DNA of 64,000 nt from Rhizobium subbaraonis. GTDB taxonomy: Bacteria > Pseudomonadota > Alphaproteobacteria > Rhizobiales > Rhizobiaceae. The notes below the pieces were generated by a model. The model was given only the letters and a program-made list of their open reading frames with translations. It was not told the origin of the DNA and searched no databases. Both the position numbers and the translations under genes were made by a program. The stretch lies in NCBI RefSeq assembly GCF_900220975.1, contig NZ_OBQD01000004.1:328398-392397 (forward strand), written 5' to 3'. This document shows, piece by piece, positions 55,673-64,000 of this stretch (positions within the stretch are counted from its first letter, which is position 1; every line of letters starts with the position of its first letter).

Positions 55673-56111
55673 CATTCGAGCGTGCCAACTCTGCAACCGC
55701 TGGGAGGACAGATTGTCCTCGGGCGCTGATGACTTATACGATATTGCCGAGTGTCTTCGCTCGCCATCTTCAATGACAGCCGGCTAGATCAGCGTGCTTC
55801 CTGAGATCCGTTTTTGCGCTTTTGCGCATTTCCGGCTCTGCGGGGTTGGCGTGCGTCGTGAAGAACCTTGGTTCGAGTCGTGACTGCGCCACCCGGGCCG
55901 GCCCAGACCCGACTACCGTATTAGAGACCTCAATCTGCTGAAAACTAAGAGCTGCAAGCTGTCGTCTGAGGTCCGCGCCCTCCCATTTCCTGACACGGAT
56001 CCCTCTCATCGAAAAGAATCCACCTTGACTCCTGACTGGGAAAATAAGAACAAATAGAGAACATGATAGAGAACATGATAGAGAACCCGTCCCCGGAGGT
56101 CAGGAACGAGC
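55673..56111. other. Gap upstream of imuA
   Basis: About 440 bp without a supported gene. It has an inverted repeat GAGGACA-GAT-TGTCCTC at 55704-55720, 31 bp past the toxin stop. A stretch GGTTCGAGTCGTGACTGCG (about 55868) recalls a tRNA 3' end, but its stem does not pair. The LexA box at 56048 is followed by a 12-bp tandem repeat. Confidence 0.5.
56048..56062. promoter_or_regulatory. LexA (SOS) box of imuA-imuB-dnaE2
   Basis: GAAC-AAATAGA-GAAC, the reverse complement of the alphaproteobacterial LexA site GTTC-N7-GTTC, 50 bp before the imuA start. Two more GAAC copies at 12-bp spacing follow (period AGAGAACATGAT), so the region holds four GAAC units in a row. Confidence 0.85.
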
Positions 56112-56864
56112 TTGCGGCCGAAGCCCGCCATAGAGTCTTTGCGCGCCCAGATCGAGCGGATCGAAGGTCGATCCCGGCGCGCGACATCGGTGCTTCCCTT
56201 CGGAATCCCCGAGGTCGACTCGCGACTCCCCGGCGGCGGGCTGGCACGCGGCGCGCTTCATGAGGTCGCCGGCGGCAGCAACGGCGCGATCGACGGCGCG
56301 GCCGCTGGTCTCTTCGCCGCCGGAATAGCCGCCCGTACGACCGGCAAGACGCTCTGGTGCATCGCCAAGCCGGACCTGTTCGCTCCGGCGCTGGCTCAGG
56401 CAGGCCTTGCGGCCGATCGCGTGGTCTATGTCGAGGCCGGCGACGACAAGACCGTTTTGGCCTGCATGGAGGAAGGTCTTCGCCATGGTGGCCTCGGCGC
56501 CGTCGTCGGCGAGATTGCGCATTTGTCGATGACGGCGTCGCGCCGGCTCCAGCTCGCCGCCGAGGAAACAAGATCGATCGGCATCGCGCTGCGCCGCTGG
56601 CGACGCCACACCGATGCCTACGATTTCGGCGTGCAGACCGCCGCCAGGACGCGCTGGCGCGTCTCCGTCATCCCGTCCGAGACGCTACCGGTTCCCGGCA
56701 TCGGCCGCCACCGCTGGCTGGTCGAGCTGGCCCACGTCAAGGGCGGAGAGAGTGCTGATTTCGAAGTGGATGCGTGTGATGAGCAGGGTTGTCTCGCTCT
56801 ACCTGCCGAACTGGTCGACCGACCGGCTGCGGCGGAAGGCTGGCGACGCGGCGCCTCCGGCTGA
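56112..56864 (+). CDS. imuA: SOS mutagenesis protein ImuA
   Basis: First gene of the imuA-imuB-dnaE2 translesion synthesis operon; 250 residues. ImuA is a RecA-fold protein needed for damage-induced mutagenesis. The start RPKPAIESLRAQIERIEGRSRR and the core VLPFGIPEVDSRLPGGGLARGALHEVAGG (in part) match rhizobial ImuA. The start codon is TTG at 56112, with AGGA six bases upstream; no closer ATG exists. It overlaps imuB by 95 bp, as in related operons. A LexA box lies upstream. Confidence 0.92.
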   Translation: MRPKPAIESLRAQIERIEGRSRRATSVLPFGIPEVDSRLPGGGLARGALHEVAGGSNGAIDGAAAGLFAAGIAARTTGKTLWCIAKPDLFAPALAQAGLAADRVVYVEAGDDKTVLACMEEGLRHGGLGAVVGEIAHLSMTASRRLQLAAEETRSIGIALRRWRRHTDAYDFGVQTAARTRWRVSVIPSETLPVPGIGRHRWLVELAHVKGGESADFEVDACDEQGCLALPAELVDRPAAAEGWRRGASG

Positions 56865-58302
56865 GGCGCCGCTCGTGATGATAGGCCGTGAAGGAAACAG
56901 GCGGGTGGTGATGGCGGCGGACGCCGCCGCCCAGGCCGCTGGGCTGCGCCCCGGCATGCCTGCCGCCAAGGCGCAGGTGCTCGTATCCGGCCTGATCGTG
57001 CAGGACGCCGATCCGATCGCCGACGCGGAGGCGCTGGAGCGCTTGGCGCTCTGGGCGCTCCAACGCGTCGCGCCGATCGTCGCCGCCGACCCGCCGGACG
57101 GCATCGTGATCGACTCTACCGGCGCGGATCACCTGCATGGCGGCGAAGCCGCCATGATCGAGACCCTGATCGGCCGGCTGGCCATGTCCGGCGTTACGGC
57201 GCGCGGCGCGATCGCGGACACCTGGGGCGCTGCCCATGCGCTCGCCCGTTTCGTCGCCGATCCGTCCGTCATCGCGCCGGCGGGGCATGGCGCGGCCGTG
57301 ATCGATCCGTTGCCGCTTGCCGGGCTGCGCCTGCCGCCCGGCATGGCGGCCGACCTGCGCGTGCTCGGTTTCGAGCGCATCGGCGATCTCCTGGCCCAGC
57401 CGCGCGCTCCGCTGATCCTGCGCTTCGGCCCGGAACTCGGCCGGCGCATCAATCAGGCCCTCGGCGAACTGGCCGAGCCGATCGAGCCGATCCGGCCTGC
57501 CGACCTGATCGAGGTGCAGCGGACCTTCGCGGAGCCCATCGGCGCGGCCGAGACGATCGCCCGCTATGTCGGCAAGCTCGTCGCGCAGCTCTGCGCCGCG
57601 CTCGAGGAAAAGGCCCTCGGCGCCCGCCGTCTCGATCTTCTCTGTCACCGCGTCGACAACCGGATCGAAGCGGTCCGGGTCGGCATGGCGCAGCCGGTGC
57701 GCGACATCAAACGTCTGACCCGCCTCTTGTGCGACCAGATCGAGCAGATCGATCCGGGCTTCGGCATCGAACTCATGGCGCTGGCGGCCACGATCGCCGA
57801 GCCGCTTCAGCGCCGACAGATCGCCAGCAGCCTGATCGAGGTCGCGACGCCGGACATCTCCGATCTCGTGGACACTCTCGCCAACCGCGTCGGCGAGCGG
57901 GCGATCTATCGGGCCGCGCCCGTCGCCAGCGACGTGCCGGAGCGCTCCGTCTGCCGTATCCCGGCCATGTCGCCCGATACCGGCGCGACATGGCCGAGCC
58001 ATTGGCCGCGGCCGATCCGGCTTCTCCCGCATCCGGAGCGCATCGAGGCGATCGCGCTCCTGCCGGATCATCCGCCCGTCTCCTTCACATGGCGCGGCGT
58101 GCGCCGCCGTGTGAAGCGCGCGGACGGTCCCGAGCGCATCCATGCGGAGTGGTGGAAGCGCGACGCCGAGCTTGCCGCGATCCGCGACTATTTCCGCGTC
58201 GAAGACCCGTCTGGCGAACGCTACTGGATTTACCGCGCGGGCAATGGCGAGGACCCCGAGACGGGCTCCCACCTCTGGTATCTCCATGGGGTGTTCGGAT
58301 GA
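56770..58302 (+). CDS. imuB: ImuB, Y-family polymerase-like protein
   Basis: Catalytically inactive Y-family homologue that links DnaE2 to the beta clamp; about 510 residues. The N-terminus [14 protein letters not shown] replaces the metal-binding D-x-D-x-F of real Y polymerases, and [13 protein letters not shown] stands where the S-x-D-E would be, so it lacks the polymerase triad. Fingers and little-finger regions are recognisable ([17 protein letters not shown]). ATG 56779 is an alternative start. The stop overlaps dnaE2 as ATGA. Confidence 0.93.
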   Translation: MRVMSRVVSLYLPNWSTDRLRRKAGDAAPPAEAPLVMIGREGNRRVVMAADAAAQAAGLRPGMPAAKAQVLVSGLIVQDADPIADAEALERLALWALQRVAPIVAADPPDGIVIDSTGADHLHGGEAAMIETLIGRLAMSGVTARGAIADTWGAAHALARFVADPSVIAPAGHGAAVIDPLPLAGLRLPPGMAADLRVLGFERIGDLLAQPRAPLILRFGPELGRRINQALGELAEPIEPIRPADLIEVQRTFAEPIGAAETIARYVGKLVAQLCAALEEKALGARRLDLLCHRVDNRIEAVRVGMAQPVRDIKRLTRLLCDQIEQIDPGFGIELMALAATIAEPLQRRQIASSLIEVATPDISDLVDTLANRVGERAIYRAAPVASDVPERSVCRIPAMSPDTGATWPSHWPRPIRLLPHPERIEAIALLPDHPPVSFTWRGVRRRVKRADGPERIHAEWWKRDAELAAIRDYFRVEDPSGERYWIYRAGNGEDPETGSHLWYLHGVFG

Positions 58303-61300
58303 GCGATCCCGGTTACGCCGAGCTACAGGTGACGAGCCATTTCAGTTTCCTGCGCGGCGCATCGTCCTGCGACGAGCTGTTTGCGCGCGCCGCCGAACTC
58401 GGCATCGAGGCGCTGGCCGTGGTCGATCGCAACAGCCTCGCCGGCATCGTGCGCGCCCACGAAGCCGCAAAGGCGACAGGCGTGCGCCTCGTCGTCGGCT
58501 GCCGGCTCGACCTCACGGACGGCCCGTCGATCCTCGTCTACCCGACCGATCGGCTCGCCTATTCGCGGCTGTGCCGCCTGTTGTCGCTGGGCAAGAAGCG
58601 CGCCGGAAAGGCCAAATGCGATCTGCGGTGGCCCGATCTCGTCGCCTATGGCGAGGGCTTGATCGCTGTGCTCGTGCCCGACATGGCTGACGAGGAGTGC
58701 GGCTTCCATCTGCGCCGGCTGCGCGAGGCCTTCGGCGACCGCGCCTATATGGCCTTGACGCTGCGGCGGCGGCCCAACGACCAGCTCCGGCTTCACGAGC
58801 AGTCGAACCTCGCGACACAGATGCGCGTGCCGACGATCGTCACCAACGACATCCTGTTTCATGATCCCGACCGACGCATTCTTCAAGATGTTGTCACCTG
58901 CATCCATCACGGCGTCACGATCGACGAGCTGGGCGATCGCCGCGAGCGGCATGCGGATCGCTATCTCAAACCGCCCGCCGAGATGCACCGCCTCTTCGCG
59001 CGTTATCCCGAGGCGCTCGCGCGGACGCTAGAGATCGTGCGGCGCTGTGCCTTCTCCATGGACGAACTGCGCTACCAGTACCCGGAGGAGCGCGACGATC
59101 CCTCGCTGACGCCGCAGCAAACGCTCGCGAAGCTGACCTGGGAAGGCGCGGAGCGGCGCTACCCGGAGGGCGTGCCAGAGAACGTCGTCACCTCGTTGAA
59201 GCACGAGCTGGCGCTGATCGAGAAACTCGACTACGCGCCATATTTCCTCACCGTCAATTCCATCGTGCAATTCGCCCGCTCGCGCGACATCCTCTGCCAG
59301 GGCCGCGGCTCGGCCGCCAATTCGGCGGTCTGCTATGTGCTCGGCATCACGAGCATCGATCCCGGTCGCAATGATCTCCTCTTCGAACGGTTCATTTCGG
59401 AAGAGCGACGCGAGCCGCCCGACATCGACGTCGATTTCGAACACGAGAGGCGCGAGATCGTCATGCAGTGGGTGTTCGACGCCTACGGCCGCGACCGCGC
59501 CGCGCTCTGCTCAACGGTCATCCGCTACCGCACCAAGGGCGCGTTGCGCGACGTCGGCAAGGCCCTCGGCCTGCCCGAGGACCTGATCTCGACGCTCTCC
59601 GGCCAGGTCTGGGGCTGGTCGGAGGAGGGCGTCTCGAAGGGCCAGGTCGAACAGCTCAATCTCAATGCGTCCGACCGGCGCCTGCGCCTGACCCTCGACC
59701 TCGCCCGGCAGTTGCAGGGCGCGCCGAGGCACCTGTCGCAGCATCCCGGCGGGTTCGTCCTCACCCAGGACCGGCTCGACGATCTCGTGCCGATCGAGCC
59801 GGCGGCGATGGCCGACCGCCAGGTGGTGGAATGGGACAAAGACGATGTCGACGCGCTCCGATTCATGAAGGTGGACGTGCTCGCGCTCGGGATGCTGACC
59901 TGCATGAAGAAGGGCCTCGACCTTCTGGCCGAGCACAAGGGCGCCAACCTCGATCTCGCGACCATCCCGCCCGAAGATCCGCGCACCTATGCGATGATCA
60001 GGCGCGCCGACACGCTCGGGACGTTCCAGATCGAATCCCGCGCGCAGATGTCGATGCTGCCGCGCCTCAAACCCCGGACCTATTACGATCTCGTCGTGCA
60101 GGTCGCGATCGTCAGGCCCGGTCCCATCCAGGGCGACATGGTGCACCCCTATCTGCGCCGTCGCGAGGGGCTGGAGCCGGTTCACTATCCCAAGCCCGAA
60201 CTGGAAAAGGTGCTCGGCAAGACGCTCGGCGTCCCGCTCTTTCAAGAGCAAGCCATGATGGTCGCGATCACCTGCGCCAACTTCACACCGGGCGAGGCCG
60301 ACATGCTGCGCAAGTCGATGACCACTTTTAAACATACGGGCGGCGTCAGCGCGTTCCGGGCCAAGCTCATCGACGGCATGATCGACAACGGCTACGAGCG
60401 CGACTTCGCGGAGGCGACCTTCCGCCAGCTCGAAGGCTTCGGCTCTTACGGATTTCCGGAAAGCCACGCAGCCTCTTTTGCGCTGATCGCCTACGCCTCC
60501 GCCTGGCTCAAATGCTGGCACCCCGACGTCTTCGCCGCGGCGCTGCTCAATTCACAGCCCATGGGCTTTTACGCGCCCGCCCAAATCGTGCGCGACGCCC
60601 GCGAGCACGGCGTCGAAATCCGGCCGGTCTGCGTGAATGCGTCCCGCTGGGACTGCACGCTGGAGCCGACCGGCGACGAGGATCGCTTCGCTGTGCGCCT
60701 GGGGCTGCGCATGGTGAAGGGCCTCGCCAACGCCAATGCCGCCGCGATCGTCGCGGCGCGGGCGGGCCAGCCCTTCGCTTCCGTCGACGACCTCTGGCGC
60801 CGTGCCGGCGTGCCGCAGGCCGCGCTCGTCCAGCTCGCCGAGGCCGACGCCTTCCGGCCGGCTTTCGGGCTCGCCCGGCGCGAGGCGCTCTGGGCCATCC
60901 GCGGCCTGCGCGACGAGCCGCTGCCGCTCTTCGCGGCCGCGACCGCGCGTGAAGCCGAGATCGTGCCCGAGATCGACGAGCCGTCCGTCTCGCTTCGCCC
61001 GATGACGGCCGGCAGCGAGGTGGTGGAGGACTACGGCCATACCGGCCTGTCGCTGCGCGCGCATCCGGTCTCCTTCCTGCGCGAGGACCTGCGCCGCCGG
61101 CGCATCGTCTCGCTGGCCGAGGCGATGGACGCCCGCGACGGCCGCTGGCTCGAAGCCGCCGGCATCGTCCTTGTCCGGCAAAGGCCCGGCTCCGCCAAAG
61201 GTGTGCTGTTCGTCACGCTGGAGGACGAGACCGGCATCGGCAATCTCGTCATCTGGCCGAAGGTCTTCGAGGCGAACCGCCGCACGCTGCTGTCGGCCGG

Positions 61301-61571
61301 CATGCTCGCGGTACGCGGCCGCATTCAGCGTGAAGGCGCCGTCGTGCATCTGGTCGCGCAGCGCATCACCGACCTCTCGGCCGATCTGGCGAGCGTCGGC
61401 GCCCGCGACGCCGCCTTTCCATTGCCCCACGGACGCGGCGACGAATTCCACCACGGCTCGCCGTCGCCCGATCCGCGCGGCCTGCCACCGCGATCGTTCA
61501 AGGGCCGCACCTTCACAGACAATTACGGTCATATCCGCCAGATCGCCGTGAAGGGTCGGAATTTCAAATGA
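58299..61571 (+). CDS. dnaE2: Error-prone DNA polymerase DnaE2
   Basis: C-family translesion polymerase, 1090 residues, typical for DnaE2. The N-terminal PHP domain starts [21 protein letters not shown]; the polymerase core has [16 protein letters not shown] and the catalytic [13 protein letters not shown] around residues 374-386. The C-terminal OB fold begins near [15 protein letters not shown]. It ends [16 protein letters not shown], a DnaE2-specific tail. The start overlaps the imuB stop. With ImuA and ImuB it forms the SOS mutasome. Confidence 0.96.
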   Translation: MSDPGYAELQVTSHFSFLRGASSCDELFARAAELGIEALAVVDRNSLAGIVRAHEAAKATGVRLVVGCRLDLTDGPSILVYPTDRLAYSRLCRLLSLGKKRAGKAKCDLRWPDLVAYGEGLIAVLVPDMADEECGFHLRRLREAFGDRAYMALTLRRRPNDQLRLHEQSNLATQMRVPTIVTNDILFHDPDRRILQDVVTCIHHGVTIDELGDRRERHADRYLKPPAEMHRLFARYPEALARTLEIVRRCAFSMDELRYQYPEERDDPSLTPQQTLAKLTWEGAERRYPEGVPENVVTSLKHELALIEKLDYAPYFLTVNSIVQFARSRDILCQGRGSAANSAVCYVLGITSIDPGRNDLLFERFISEERREPPDIDVDFEHERREIVMQWVFDAYGRDRAALCSTVIRYRTKGALRDVGKALGLPEDLISTLSGQVWGWSEEGVSKGQVEQLNLNASDRRLRLTLDLARQLQGAPRHLSQHPGGFVLTQDRLDDLVPIEPAAMADRQVVEWDKDDVDALRFMKVDVLALGMLTCMKKGLDLLAEHKGANLDLATIPPEDPRTYAMIRRADTLGTFQIESRAQMSMLPRLKPRTYYDLVVQVAIVRPGPIQGDMVHPYLRRREGLEPVHYPKPELEKVLGKTLGVPLFQEQAMMVAITCANFTPGEADMLRKSMTTFKHTGGVSAFRAKLIDGMIDNGYERDFAEATFRQLEGFGSYGFPESHAASFALIAYASAWLKCWHPDVFAAALLNSQPMGFYAPAQIVRDAREHGVEIRPVCVNASRWDCTLEPTGDEDRFAVRLGLRMVKGLANANAAAIVAARAGQPFASVDDLWRRAGVPQAALVQLAEADAFRPAFGLARREALWAIRGLRDEPLPLFAAATAREAEIVPEIDEPSVSLRPMTAGSEVVEDYGHTGLSLRAHPVSFLREDLRRRRIVSLAEAMDARDGRWLEAAGIVLVRQRPGSAKGVLFVTLEDETGIGNLVIWPKVFEANRRTLLSAGMLAVRGRIQREGAVVHLVAQRITDLSADLASVGARDAAFPLPHGRGDEFHHGSPSPDPRGLPPRSFKGRTFTDNYGHIRQIAVKGRNFK

Positions 61572-61692
61572 TCTTTCCATCCAAGGTTCGCCGCACGACA
61601 GCCGCATTTACATTGGTCATTCTTGAGTATTTGTTCAGTTGCAACGCGCACTGGCCGATAAACAACTAACGACGCCCAAAGAAAGTGAATTC

Positions 61693-62589
61693 ATGCCGTC
61701 TTCCTCGAAGCAAACTGAGCAAATAGCTACATGGAAGCAGGCCTTTCGCGACGAGACGACGGGAATACACAAAACCGTCCGCGACCTCATCTGGAACTAC
61801 GCGGCATTTCGGACGACGATCCGGATTGTCAGGCTCGCAAACGAAAAGCGTGAAGAGCATCCGCGCCTCAATCAGATGCTGTTCGATCTGATTTCAGATG
61901 GCTACTGGTCGAGCCTGCTCGTAGGGATCAGACGTCTGCTCGACAAAGGACCCATAAAGGGGCCGAAAGGAGTCTACTCCATCCGGTCGGTCGTGAAAGA
62001 CGTTGAGCAGTCTCGCCCCTGGCTAACGCGCAGGAAATATATCGAGGAGGTCCTTGAGGCGCGGTATGACCTCACACCGATGCTTGAGGAGCAGCATCAG
62101 AGATTGATCGCCGCGAAAGGGGCGGCGACCTGGGGAGACCCTGACCTCTTCAGGAGCGAGATCGCGCACGAGCAGTTTGATTTCCTAAGCGGCGTTCTGC
62201 CGACCGATCGCCGAGCGGACGACCTTATCGATCCGGCCGTCCTGGCCAGGATCGAGAAGCGTTTGGCTTCTCTCGATACCATTGGTGATCACGTCAATTC
62301 TCATTTGGCGCATGCAGGAAACCACGAAAGCCGGCAGGGCAAGTCGCTCGCGAACTTCGACATACGAGACGCCCAACGAGCACTCCGCGAGTTGAAGCAG
62401 ATTTCCGACCTCACCGGCGTCTGGTTCGCAAATGAGGGTGGCGGCGGACTTGCGACATTCATAGGAGATCAATTCGCAGGCCTCGATGAGCCGCTCGTCG
62501 ACACCGAACAGATCGCTCAACTTCTAGAGCATTGGCGAGAGATCGACCGCGAAGTCGCAAACTGGTCAATCACGCCGAAGGAATTGTAG
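61693..62589 (+). CDS. Hypothetical protein, possibly AbiU2/HEPN-like
   Basis: Unrecognised 298-residue, all-alpha soluble protein. It has NYAAFRTTIRIVRLANE, GYWSSLLVGIRRLLDKG, and then VYSIRSVVKDVEQSRPWLTR. The last phrase and a late NSHLAHAG (202-209) recall AbiU2-type HEPN proteins. A canonical R-x4-6-H ribonuclease motif is not evident, so even if related it may be inactive. ATG 61693 is preferred to an upstream TTG. It is 120 bp downstream of dnaE2 and reads the same way. Confidence 0.55.
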   Translation: MPSSSKQTEQIATWKQAFRDETTGIHKTVRDLIWNYAAFRTTIRIVRLANEKREEHPRLNQMLFDLISDGYWSSLLVGIRRLLDKGPIKGPKGVYSIRSVVKDVEQSRPWLTRRKYIEEVLEARYDLTPMLEEQHQRLIAAKGAATWGDPDLFRSEIAHEQFDFLSGVLPTDRRADDLIDPAVLARIEKRLASLDTIGDHVNSHLAHAGNHESRQGKSLANFDIRDAQRALRELKQISDLTGVWFANEGGGGLATFIGDQFAGLDEPLVDTEQIAQLLEHWREIDREVANWSITPKEL

Positions 62590-62640
62590 CCCGTTCTGCT
62601 CCTGTGGTCTCCGGAACTGCGCGACAGACCGACCGGCACA

Positions 62641-63231
62641 TTACGCGACCTGCTCGACCGCCAGTGACCCGGCTGGCAGCGGCTTGATCAGCGTTTGGGC
62701 CGGGACCGACGGATCGAGCCAGTCAGCCCAGGCTTTCCGTTCCAGAATGACGATCTGGCGATCATGATAGGGCGCGATGTCGGGACCGGGCCCCATCGTC
62801 AGCATGGTGAAGGCCTCGCCGACCTCCTTCGTGTCCCGCCAGATGCCCGCGATCCCGAAGATCGGCTCGCCGCTCTTCGTGAATAGCCACTTGTCCTTGC
62901 GCTTCTTTCCCTTCTCGGCCGGGTCCGTGAACTCGTAGAATCCATCAGCGACGATGATGCAGCGGTTGGAGGCGAACTCGCGGCCGTCCGAGCGGAAATT
63001 GTAGACCGGCCGCTTGTTCTGGCCCGGCCAGCTCCAGCGCCGTTGCACGAGATCGCCTTCGCCGCGCTCGCCCTCGACCGTGCGCACGATCGGCCCGACA
63101 TCGGTGATCTTGATGTCGTCGCGGGCCTCGATGTTCGGGCGGCCCTCCGAAAACCGTATCTTGATCTTCAGGTCGGCGAACTCCTCGATGATCGAGGAGA
63201 TGTCGACCTTCAGCCGGTAGTCATTGCACAT
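62641..63231 (-). CDS. SOS response-associated peptidase (SRAP, YedK/HMCES-like)
   Basis: Protein that crosslinks to abasic sites in single-stranded DNA through an N-terminal cysteine; 196 residues. It begins Met-Cys-Asn, so Cys2 becomes N-terminal after Met removal. RPVYNFRSDGREF, DGFYEFTDP (catalytic Glu) and PYHDRQIVIL (catalytic His) are all present. The ATG is preceded by GGAGGACCG. It is divergent from a broken second SRAP gene and convergent with the AbiU2-like gene. Its presence beside an SOS operon fits a damage-tolerance module. Confidence 0.93.
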   Translation of the reverse strand: MCNDYRLKVDISSIIEEFADLKIKIRFSEGRPNIEARDDIKITDVGPIVRTVEGERGEGDLVQRRWSWPGQNKRPVYNFRSDGREFASNRCIIVADGFYEFTDPAEKGKKRKDKWLFTKSGEPIFGIAGIWRDTKEVGEAFTMLTMGPGPDIAPYHDRQIVILERKAWADWLDPSVPAQTLIKPLPAGSLAVEQVA

Positions 63232-63291
63232 CGGTCCTCCGTCCGGATCGTCTTTGCCTCGCGATCCTGTTCTTTGATATCGTCGCCCGCT

Positions 63292-63796
63292 ATGAGCGCG
63301 ACGTCTTTCGACATGGACGCATCGCTCGACGAACGCCGCGTGATCATAAGACTTGCAGGCGGCGAAGTTGAGATGGTGGAGCTGGCCTGGGGTCTGCAAC
63401 CGCGCGAGCGTGGCGGGCGCTCCGCCACCGTGATCCGCGCCGACGGCCGGACCTTTCCGAGTCATCGCTGCCTCGCCGGCGTCCGAGTTCCGGTTTCGCA
63501 GCCGCGGCAGGCACTACGGCTTCGCGCTCGCCGATGGCGACTGGTTCTATTTCGCAGGGATATGGCGGCCTGCGTCGCCGGACTGGCCGGAGGCCTATGC
63601 GATCCTCACCACCGAGGCGAACCCCGACGTCGCCCCGTTTCATGATCGGCAGGTGGCGGTGCTGCGCCGTGAGCAGCGCATGGCCTGGCTCGACATGACC
63701 TGCCGGGAATCGGAATTGCTTCGTCCCTTGCCGACAGGGTCGTTCAGCGTGTCGGGACTGGACGAGGATGGTGCGCAGGCGAGGTTCGCCTTCTGA
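63292..63796 (+). pseudogene. Frameshifted second SRAP-family gene
   Basis: The first part reads ELAWGLQPRERGGRSATVIRADGR... up to SHRCLAG in frame 1. From about 63471 the SRAP homology continues in frame 2 as EFRFRSRGRHYGFALADGDW, FAGIWRP, PFHDRQVAVL and the C-terminus, ending at TGA 63794. An intact gene would likely read RCLVPASEF, which suggests two bases lost near 63470. The N-terminus (MSATSFDMDASL) lacks the Met-Cys of active SRAPs, so the parent was already a non-canonical member. Confidence 0.8.
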
Positions 63797-64000
63797 AACT
63801 CTGATATCCGTATTTCCGTGTTGGCGGCTTTGCAGCTTTGTGGGGAAGGCCTTCCCCCTGGTCGGCACTGCGTTGCCGACGCACCCCCTTCTGCGGGGAG
63901 ACCCCCAGGCTGTGCAGAAACTCGGCGACGATTCAGTGCGGGTGCGATGACGCGAACTGAATCGAGCGGGGTTCTCAGCCCCGCGACATCAGCGCCCCGG
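63797..64000. other. Palindrome-rich right end
   Basis: No gene. Three palindromes in a row: GGGGAAGG/CCTTCCCC (63842-63857), GTCGGCA-ctgcgt-TGCCGAC (63861-63880), and GCGGGG / CCCCGC (63966-63984). The dense hairpins may be a regulatory or transfer-related region of the island, but this is not established. Confidence 0.5.

Noticed and set aside
55855..55910. tRNA-like 3' end (GGTTCGAGTC ... GCGCCACC) upstream of imuA
   Set aside because: The supposed T-stem does not pair and no anticodon arm precedes it; not called as a tRNA or second att site.
56060..56090. AGAGAACATGAT tandem repeat considered as a small CRISPR-like or VNTR array
   Set aside because: Only two and a half 12-bp units and no spacers. 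It is better explained as GAAC multiplication beside the LexA box.
57729..58298. 190-codon N-terminal extension of dnaE2
   Set aside because: It lies within imuB in another frame, and DnaE2 homologues begin at the ATG overlapping the imuB stop.

Overview
This is a GC-rich alphaproteobacterial chromosome segment, most likely from the Rhizobiaceae (Ensifer/Sinorhizobium/Shinella/Rhizobium group). The evidence is the gene families (DUF2794, DUF1223, an IalB-like protein, PhaR, CcmABCDG beside acnA), a SAM-II riboswitch in front of metA, a ybhL-type leader, an alphaproteobacterial LexA box (GAAC-N7-GAAC), and palindromic intergenic repeats of a kind common in Rhizobiales. The genus cannot be fixed from the sequence alone.

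Positions 1-52700 look like ordinary core chromosome. They hold the 3' end of pyruvate carboxylase; a GNAT enzyme and a glycosyltransferase; aconitase divergent from the cytochrome c maturation operon ccmABCDG; three LysE/RhtB-type exporters; argG, tenA and a TrpXYZ-type ABC transporter; rlmN, rpmF, a GST and mtgA; ispA-hisC and ispG; a three-gene molybdenum hydroxylase cluster (IorA-like, IorB-like, di-haem cytochrome c) divergent from a TetR regulator; a DeoR regulator with an MFS transporter; a Bax-inhibitor-1 protein; a YbbA/YbbP-type ABC system divergent from a GDSL esterase; thpR, a low-Mr phosphatase, phhB, DUF1232 and ialB-like genes; the polyhydroxybutyrate genes phaR/phaAB; a MoxR ATPase and a VWA protein separated by riboswitch-controlled metA and a GNAT gene; galM; and a secreted RTX protein.

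At about 52986 the character changes. A 49-bp fragment of the 3' half of a tRNA-Gly(GCC) gene, CCA end included, lies beside a P4-type tyrosine integrase. This looks like the left attachment site of a genomic island that continues past the right edge. The visible cargo is a TacA/TacT-like toxin-antitoxin pair with a promoter-embedded palindrome; an SOS mutagenesis operon imuA-imuB-dnaE2 behind a canonical LexA box; an unrecognised protein with weak resemblance to AbiU2/HEPN proteins; and two head-to-head SRAP (YedK-like) genes, one intact and one frameshifted. The island therefore seems to be a mobile DNA-damage response and mutagenesis module.

Regulation that can be read directly includes the SAM-II aptamer followed by an intrinsic terminator before metA, the LexA box before imuA, palindromes between acnA and ccmA (Irr-like), between phaR and phaA, in front of the DeoR and TetR genes and in front of tacA, and several clear intrinsic terminators. 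MetA carries Glu111, which predicts acetyl-CoA rather than succinyl-CoA use.
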